A DNA stretch of 13,991 nt, taken from contig CAAAJI010000181.1 in the NCBI GenBank assembly GCA_900642245.1, positions 67,612 to 81,602 on the forward strand. The letters run 5' to 3'. The notes under the pieces were generated by a model that was given only the letters and a program-made list of their open reading frames with translations, was not told the origin of the DNA and did no database searches. Numbering within the stretch: the first letter of the stretch is position 1; every line of letters begins with the position of its first letter. Of the stretch, positions 8,893-13,991 are shown piece after piece. The DNA is from Fragilaria radians (taxonomy: Eukaryota; Bacillariophyta; Fragilariophyceae; Fragilariales; Fragilariaceae). The position numbers were made by a program, and so were the translations under genes.

Positions 8893-9459
8893 CCATAAAC
8901 GCAGATAATGATTCATATGACGATATTCACTTTTTCATGTTAATCTATCGATCCATTTTGTCGTCGGTCGAAATGTATAGTGTAGTGCTGCTGAATATGT
9001 TTGCTGCTAGGATTTTTTTTCAGATTGGATAAAGAAGAAAGGCTAGACCCTCTGTATAAAGCTTAATCTCAAGCATCTTTGGAAATTACATGAAATTGCT
9101 TTGCTGAACCCTCTCGATAATACGTACCAATGTTTTATTTTCTTATCCTTTAAATTAAAGCAGGAAACAGCACCACTTGGAGTAATAATAAATTTAAAAG
9201 TATGTTGATACAATATTCTTCGAGTATTTTTTAGCAGATAGTAGTTATGCAACCGAAGCAACGTCAATGCAGCAATTTGGGGAATTTCGACAAGGATACT
9301 AAGTATTATTACGAATTTTGTCGCATCACCCGCTAGAATGCAAGTAAGAATTCAGGAGTGGGTATCTGAAGTCAAAAGTTATTTAAAGCAATAACGACTT
9401 CTATCCTTACTCTCTAATAATGTTGGTACAATCTTTCTATTTTTGTTGTTAGCAAATAG

Positions 9460-9621
9460 TTTGTTACACAACCCAAGAAAAATCTGAGTCAAAGGTTTGT
9501 TCTTGAAGTTCTCCTTAATGAAATATTGGATGGAGGAGCTCAAGATAATAAGGCATTGGATTCTCTAACCAATACTTTGGCTAATTTGCTTTATTCACCT
9601 TTGACAAAAATTCTCTTATAG
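9460..9621 (+). pseudogene. Possible coding relic, 53 codons, unrecognised
   Basis: An open stretch without a start codon reads FVTQPKKNLSQRFVLEVLLN and continues with a regular helical pattern (EILDGGAQDNKALDSLTNTL) to TAG at 9619-9621. A shifted frame continues with another protein-like run from about 9583 to 9742, so a frameshifted gene relic is possible. I do not recognise it. Chance open frames of this size are also expected. Confidence 0.22.
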
Positions 9622-9749
9622 ATCTTTATATCCTATATTCTTGCTTTAATTCAATGGGCTCCTTTAAGCAGCTTTTCCTATTAGGCCACAAACTTTCAGC
9701 ACACAACTTGTTTATTCTTTCAGCAAGTAAGCATCGCTAAGCATATATT

Positions 9750-9950
9750 TTATGAGTTAGCTTTCGATTGGGGTTGGTGCTTTGCTATCGTGGCAGCTTT
9801 GGAGTGGATATAATTCAGATTCCCTGGAATCACATAGATGACTAAATCTAGGGCATCATTCATGAGATTGAATCCTTTGCTGTGACAAGTGTATGGTTCA
9901 TCAAAATCATTGTTGATGACATCTTTATTGTTGGTATCAACGTTAAGCAT
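9750..9950 (-). CDS. Short open frame, 66 aa, unrecognised
   Basis: The minus-strand frame runs from ATG to a stop and contains NNDFDEPYTCHSKGFNLMND and ALDLVIYVIPGN. It looks more protein-like than the neighbouring sequence, but no family is recognised, no splice partners are obvious, and the opposite strand is also partly open. It may be a relic of the mobile element that lies just to the right. Confidence 0.2.
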   Translation of the reverse strand: MLNVDTNNKDVINNDFDEPYTCHSKGFNLMNDALDLVIYVIPGNLNYIHSKAATIAKHQPQSKANS

Positions 9951-10124
9951 AAATAGTCGTCAATATTTGAATGGTAGGAAATTGTAATGTTCAGGAAATT
10001 CAAAGGAAAAAGGAATGAAAACACCTAAAGTTGTCTAGCATTAAAGGATTTAGCATCACAAGAATGGAAACAAAGCAAAACTTCAAAACTTCACGAAAGC
10101 AGAGTATATTGGGATTTAAAAGAT

Positions 10125-10152
10125 CAATCTAGAATGTCAAGTGTCTAGATTG
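10125..10152. repeat. Inverted repeat, 9-bp arms, 10-nt loop
   Basis: CAATCTAGA and TCTAGATTG flank a 10-nt loop. A second, wider pair (AAGATCAA at 10120-10127 and TTGATCTT at 10170-10177) lies around it. It sits about 115 bp beyond the broken end of the transposase relic, so it could belong to that element, but this is unproven. Confidence 0.4.
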
Positions 10153-10266
10153 CATTACAACCTACTCTTTTGATCTTAAAATTAACTAGAATTCCCGATG
10201 GAAGTGGAAAGTCAAAGCAACGTATCTTTTCAGAGTGAAAGTCTCCCCAGACACTACATCCTTTTT

Positions 10267-11358
10267 TCAGTGAACTAATTGAGCAAAAATATGCACATTG
10301 GAACTATAAAGCTGCTGAAGTTTTAAATTCAATTGATAATGTACACACCATATTTGGGAAAATCCTGGCTGGGCTACTTGTTCAAATCTTGTAGAAACTC
10401 CTTGAATATGGCCAGTCATTTTTCTTTCACCATCTATTACTATTGACAAGAATTCTTTGCCATTGAGGACAAATGCAATCCAAAACCTTGGTTGCATGAA
10501 CGAAAATCTGTTCACCAGGGTGTCGAGTTAAAATTGGAACTGCAAGTAAATGAAAATTTTGGATTCTTGATGCAAAAACTCTAATTTGGATATCAATGTA
10601 CAAAGTCGACAAATGTGCTGACATATCCATGGCTAGGGAAAACGTCCAACAATTAGAAATGAAATTTGAAATGCATTCCAAGCCATGAGCACAAACCACC
10701 CGTGCACTTGAAGCCACTTTGCCCTCAGATATGTTGCCTAAGGTGGTTTACCCAGTACGCTCCTTAGTCAATTGAATTACACTAGCTGCAGCTCTAAAAG
10801 ACAATCCCACACTTAGGTAATCCAGAATCAAACTGAATTGAATCGTATTTTTCATCTTAACGCAAAGAATATCAGGAGCATCCTCAACGTCCTCAAAACG
10901 CAACAACGCTTTTGTTTTCTCCATCATTACAGCATCATTCTCACTAGACTCATAGAGCATCTTGCCAATAATGTCCTCGCTTTTATTGTGATATGAAGCT
11001 CTACCTGCTTCCCTGAGAAATGGGCTGTTATTCTGTTTTTAGGTGTTACTTTTGTTGACAATTGCTTGATGTATACTTGTTTGCTCCCTATCAGCAAGCG
11101 GATACTCTTTCCAACGTTCTCGGTGTTGGTCTTCTAAGTGCCTTTTATAAACATCTGTTCTGAATGGCTTCTTAACATAGGTTATTTTTTAGCCGCTTTT
11201 CTCTTAGTACCTACCTCCCCCTCCCTTCCGAAATTCAAACAGAAATTACAACACACTGAAACTTCTTCAGCAGTGTTAGGAGAACGCTCAACAATGCTGA
11301 ACCCAAATTGCAGCAAATGGGCATTCTGGAAGGGAGTTCGCCGTTTCTTGATAGCCAT
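10267..11358 (-). pseudogene. hAT-like transposase relic with BED-type zinc finger
   Basis: Read on the minus strand from ATG 11358 (MAIKKRR), the relic shows, in order: a Cys pair (VCCNFC) followed by FGREGEVGTKRKAAK and then a shifted-frame FRTDVYKRHLEDQH, together a C2H2 BED-like finger; a helical region ending in LDYLSVGLSFRAAASVIQLT; a segment with CWTFSLAMDMSAHLS and IQNFHLLAVPI; and IDGERKMTGHIQGVSTRFEQ leading to WCVHYQLNLKLQ, the typical catalytic-core phrase of these elements. Four lesions break it: a frameshift in the A-run near 11185, in-frame TAA at 11039-11041 and at 10748-10750, and a one-base shift near 10440. The C-terminal dimerisation part is missing after 10267. The domains are otherwise well preserved, so inactivation is fairly recent. 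Terminal inverted repeats were not identified. Family assignment rests on remembered motifs. Confidence 0.65.
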
Positions 11359-12002
11359 ATTGATGCAAAGTGAAAGAACCAAAAGGATGGTTGGCGACGC
11401 GTAATTTAATTGTGGAATTCTAAAAATATTATTTGTGGCTAATAGTGGCACATAACCCATGAAATAACATTTGGCAATATCCAGAATAGAAGATGTTTGT
11501 GAGTACTCTCACAACAATTATTGGGTATTGAATGAGTAAGGAGCAATATCCCGTTCATATGGATGCTTATATTGAGTACACTGTTTGTGGACTACAATAG
11601 CACACATCGCGTATCAAGAGCAAAACATAAGAATTCAACCAGATACAACTTCTATGCCTTAAATTGGAAGTTTCAAAGTACTGATCAAAGTAAACCATTT
11701 AAGCCAGCTGGGGGGATATGGATTAAGTCCATTAAAGCAATCACCCTTCCAAGAATTTTAATACTAACTATAATATTTGGAGACATGGATAATGTAAAAA
11801 AGAGATAGTGAAAGTGCAACAATACTACATTGAGACTGAACGGTTCATTTACTAGTAACCTTTAAAAATAGGACTTACATTCTATACGTAAAAAGTTCTC
11901 AAGAACAAGAAAGACTCTGATGAACTTTATTTATTCGTTCCTTGAGTGACCCTCAAGTAGGGGATAGTTTTCCGTCAATTATAGCATACATATGAGAATT
12001 TA
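11359..12002. other. Non-coding region upstream of the second secreted gene
   Basis: No gene is supported. From about 11579 the sequence is a diverged copy of the DNA from about 3967, sharing 'acttctatgccttaaat', 'ggaagtttcaaagta', 'ccaagaatt' and 'tttattcgttc' blocks with insertions and deletions between them. The 81-codon open frame at 11563-11808 lies in this copied DNA and is not conserved in the first copy. Confidence 0.5.
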
Positions 12003-12120
12003 CCGGAAAAGACTATACAAAGACTTAATGTTGCAAATGTCTGAATGCCATTTTCAATGACTCTATGTTTTCAATTGCCGTATAATTCAATGCAACTTAA
12101 AAACTTTGAGTGTTGCAACG
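12003..12120 (+). promoter_or_regulatory. Conserved proximal upstream region of the second paralog
   Basis: It holds the same ordered blocks as the first gene: CCGGAAAAGAC at 12003, TTGCAAATGTCTGAATGC at 12031-12048, and ACTTTGAGTGTTGCAA at 12103-12118, two bases before the ATG. The DNA between the blocks differs, which points to constraint on the blocks. Confidence 0.45.
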
Positions 12121-13991
12121 ATGAGGATACTCGACGCGGCGCTTTACCTCATATGCTTGTCGACAATCCAAGCGTTGACTCGTGGAATTCTCGATAAGTT
12201 GAAGGTTAGTGTCAAGACTTTGAATTGGCAATTGGTGACGCGTGACTTGATCACCGTCTCCGTTGTCTTATGGTAATTTTGATTGTCATGGTACTAATTT
12301 TCATTTTTCTTTGTCTTCAGGCAGATAGAATCGTGAGGAATAGAAAGCTTTTGACAACCTTTAAATGTAATGCTATTCGTAATGATGGAGGAATGTGCTC
12401 AAACTTTTCTCCAAAGCCATATTGTACTCCTCATCGATCTCCCGAATACTGCCCAATCGATGAATCATTTCCTCTCCTCATTCAACAGCGTACGAATGCT
12501 ATCAAGTCGGATCCATTGGCTCCATTAGCGAACGGTCATTTCTTCCATCTTCTAGAAGACAAGGTTGTGAGCTATATTTTCAGTTCTCAGGTCGCAAAAG
12601 TCAGATCGCCGAAGGTGTATTACTGTACTTCGAGCGTTGCAGGTTTAGACAACTTCGTGCCAGCTTCCAAGAGCTTTGTGATAAGAGCAACCAACTTACA
12701 TAGCTCTCATGGAGTATATGTTTTTCCAAAAGGATTAGGTGATTTGGAGGCACTCAGCGGAGTGACCATGACACTCAATGATGTCAAGCTTTCACTCTCT
12801 ACTTTAGGTGCCAAAAAGATAATTGTTGAAGAATACATCGAAGGTACAGGCCCTGGATATCTCCCCACGGAGTATAAAGTCCATGTTTTCAATAACCGTG
12901 TAGGATCTATCAACGTGGTATCCAATCGTGGAACGTCATGTGCATGTTGGGCAGAAGTTGACGAAGATTGGAATCGTCTAGATCAGTGGGGTTGCTTTAC
13001 ACCAACCGGAATCCAGAAAAGTGATCCAAATGGCTGTCCTTCGATAGACTTTGATAAGGGCAAGACAAAGGCTTTTCCTATCAAAGATTTGCAACTTTGT
13101 GGTGTCCTTGATCGACCAGTCGATTGTCTCATTGCTGACATTGTGGCAGTTGCCAAACAAGTTTCCAAGTTAATTGGAGCATATGTTCGAGTAGATATGT
13201 TTGTGTCGAAGGACAATGAGGTCATCGTGCAAGAGTATACCACGAATCATTTAGCAGGCTTACGTCACTGTTCCGCTCGTGTAGAAAATGGATGTGTGAA
13301 TTCATGCTTCCTCGGTCAAATGTGGAAGAATGCTGGCGGATCTCTAGTCTATGGTGGACCTTCGACCGGTATCCCACCAGTTATTAACAGTGTCCAATCT
13401 ATGGCCGATGATGCTCGATGTGATTATGCAATTGCTCTCTCACCCCCGCTTACTTTTACTACATCATCGTGCACAAAACTGATTTTGACTTCAGCACCTA
13501 CAGCATTCGCCAATACTTCGCAACCTTCGCAGATTGTTAAGGCTCCACCAGGTGATATGGTAACAAGTGAGCCATCAATTGCTCCTTCCATTTTCGAAGA
13601 AACAAGTATTCCAACGATCGAATCAAACAATCCAACGATGAGTCCAACATCAAATCCTATTTTCGTATCCACTGATCAACCCACAAATGCACCTACAATG
13701 CAAATATCCACAAATCCTACAGATTCGCCTATCACATCAAAAACTTCAAATCCAACTGAACAGCCTACCACATCACCAACTTCAAATCCAACGAATGGGC
13801 CTACCACATCACCAACTTCAAATCCAACGAAAACGCCTACCAGGTCGCCAACTTCAAATCCAACGAATGGGCCTACCACATCACCAACTTCAAATCCAAC
13901 GAATACGCCTACCATGTCACCAACTTCAAATCCAACTGAACAGCCTACCAGGTCGCCAACTTCAAATCCAACGAATACTCCTACCACATCA
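12121..13991 (+). CDS. Second secreted ATP-grasp protein, 5' part only (585 aa visible, cut by window end)
   Basis: Exon 1 (12121-12204) encodes a signal peptide, MRILDAALYLICLSTIQA, nearly identical to the first gene. The phase-0 intron is 12205-12320, and exon 2 runs open from 12321 to the last base. The ATP-grasp domain keeps FVIRATNLHSSHG, VEEYIEG, YVRVDMFV and VQEYTTNH. Compared with the first paralog I count about seven amino-acid changes over some 347 residues, among them Glu to Val in LDRPED, Gly to Ala after TTNHL, and several Ile/Val swaps. The Pro/Thr linker then begins and is built of a simpler 36-bp repeat. Whether choice-of-anchor A domains follow cannot be seen. Exon 2 lacks a stop only because the window ends. 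A similar extracellular role is inferred from the shared architecture. Confidence 0.85.
12205..12320 (+). other. Spliceosomal intron, 116 nt, phase 0
   Basis: The donor is AAG|GTTAGT and the acceptor TTTGTCTTCAG|GCA, at the same codon as the intron of the first paralog. The pyrimidine-rich run before the acceptor is strong. The interior has little similarity to the other intron. Confidence 0.85.
13737..13991 (+). repeat. 36-bp (12-aa) minisatellite in the Pro/Thr linker of the second paralog
   Basis: Seven consecutive 36-bp units run to the window end. Each encodes SPTSNPT plus a variable pair, then PT plus a variable residue: NG/KT/NT/EQ at the pair and T/R/M at the end. Units are very uniform at the DNA level, suggesting recent expansion. 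The array probably continues beyond the window. Confidence 0.85.

Larger units (their letters stand above)
8893..10266. other. Mostly non-coding region downstream of the first secreted gene
   Basis: The 3' flank of the first gene is AT-rich; an AATAAA at 9187-9192 is a possible but distant poly(A) signal, 295 bp past the stop. Weak coding relics occur at 9460-9621 (plus) and 9750-9950 (minus) and are listed separately. Otherwise I see nothing. Confidence 0.5.
11579..13450 (+). repeat. Tandem duplication, copy 2
   Basis: This is the counterpart of 3967-5924 in direct orientation, with start codons 7525 bp apart. Identity is highest from 12411 to 13450. The hAT-like relic and other sequence lie between the copies. 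Confidence 0.75.

Noticed and set aside
9043..9267. 74-codon minus-strand frame downstream of the first secreted gene
   Set aside because: AT-rich chance frame in the 3' flank; no protein-like pattern or splice support.
13424..13987. Two minus-strand frames with Val-Gly-Phe repeats at the right end
   Set aside because: They are antisense shadows of the linker in the second secreted gene.

Overview
The window looks like nuclear DNA from a diatom or a closely related stramenopile. It is AT-rich and gene-sparse, with short GT-AG introns. It carries two secreted proteins with long Pro-Thr-Ser linkers of the 'SPTSNPT' kind that are common in diatom extracellular and cell-wall proteins. No bacterial operon structure, tRNA, rRNA or CRISPR array is visible. 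The species assignment is an inference.

Layout: (1) 218-1150, minus strand: an intact, intronless 310-aa coiled-coil protein of unknown function, with a TGACGTCA palindrome 49 bp upstream. (2) 1399-3246, minus strand: several short, protein-like open stretches next to good splice signals. They are either exons of an intron-rich gene or the remains of one; the last stretch (1399-1609) is the most convincing. (3) 4596-8892, plus strand: a two-exon gene for a 1393-aa secreted protein made of signal peptide, TupA-like ATP-grasp domain, Pro/Thr/Ser linker, choice-of-anchor A domain, two Cys-rich modules and a second, almost identical choice-of-anchor A domain. (4) 8893-10266: mostly non-coding sequence with weak coding relics. 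(5) 10267-11358, minus strand: a broken hAT-like transposase with a BED-type zinc finger. (6) 12121 to the window end, plus strand: a second copy of the gene in (3), cut off inside its Pro/Thr linker.

The dominant event is a tandem duplication with a period of about 7.5 kb, covering roughly 0.6 kb of upstream DNA plus the gene. The ATP-grasp coding block is about 97% identical between the copies with no indels. The intron, the start of exon 2, the linker and the flanks have diverged much more. Inside the first gene the two choice-of-anchor A domains differ at only about 19 of 618 bases, nearly all silent. Both patterns fit ongoing gene conversion or strong purifying selection.

The most novel item is the protein architecture: an ATP-grasp ligase-type domain behind a signal peptide, joined by a mucin-like stalk to adhesin-type domains. 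I infer a secretory-pathway or cell-surface role, such as wall assembly or adhesion. The sequence does not prove this.
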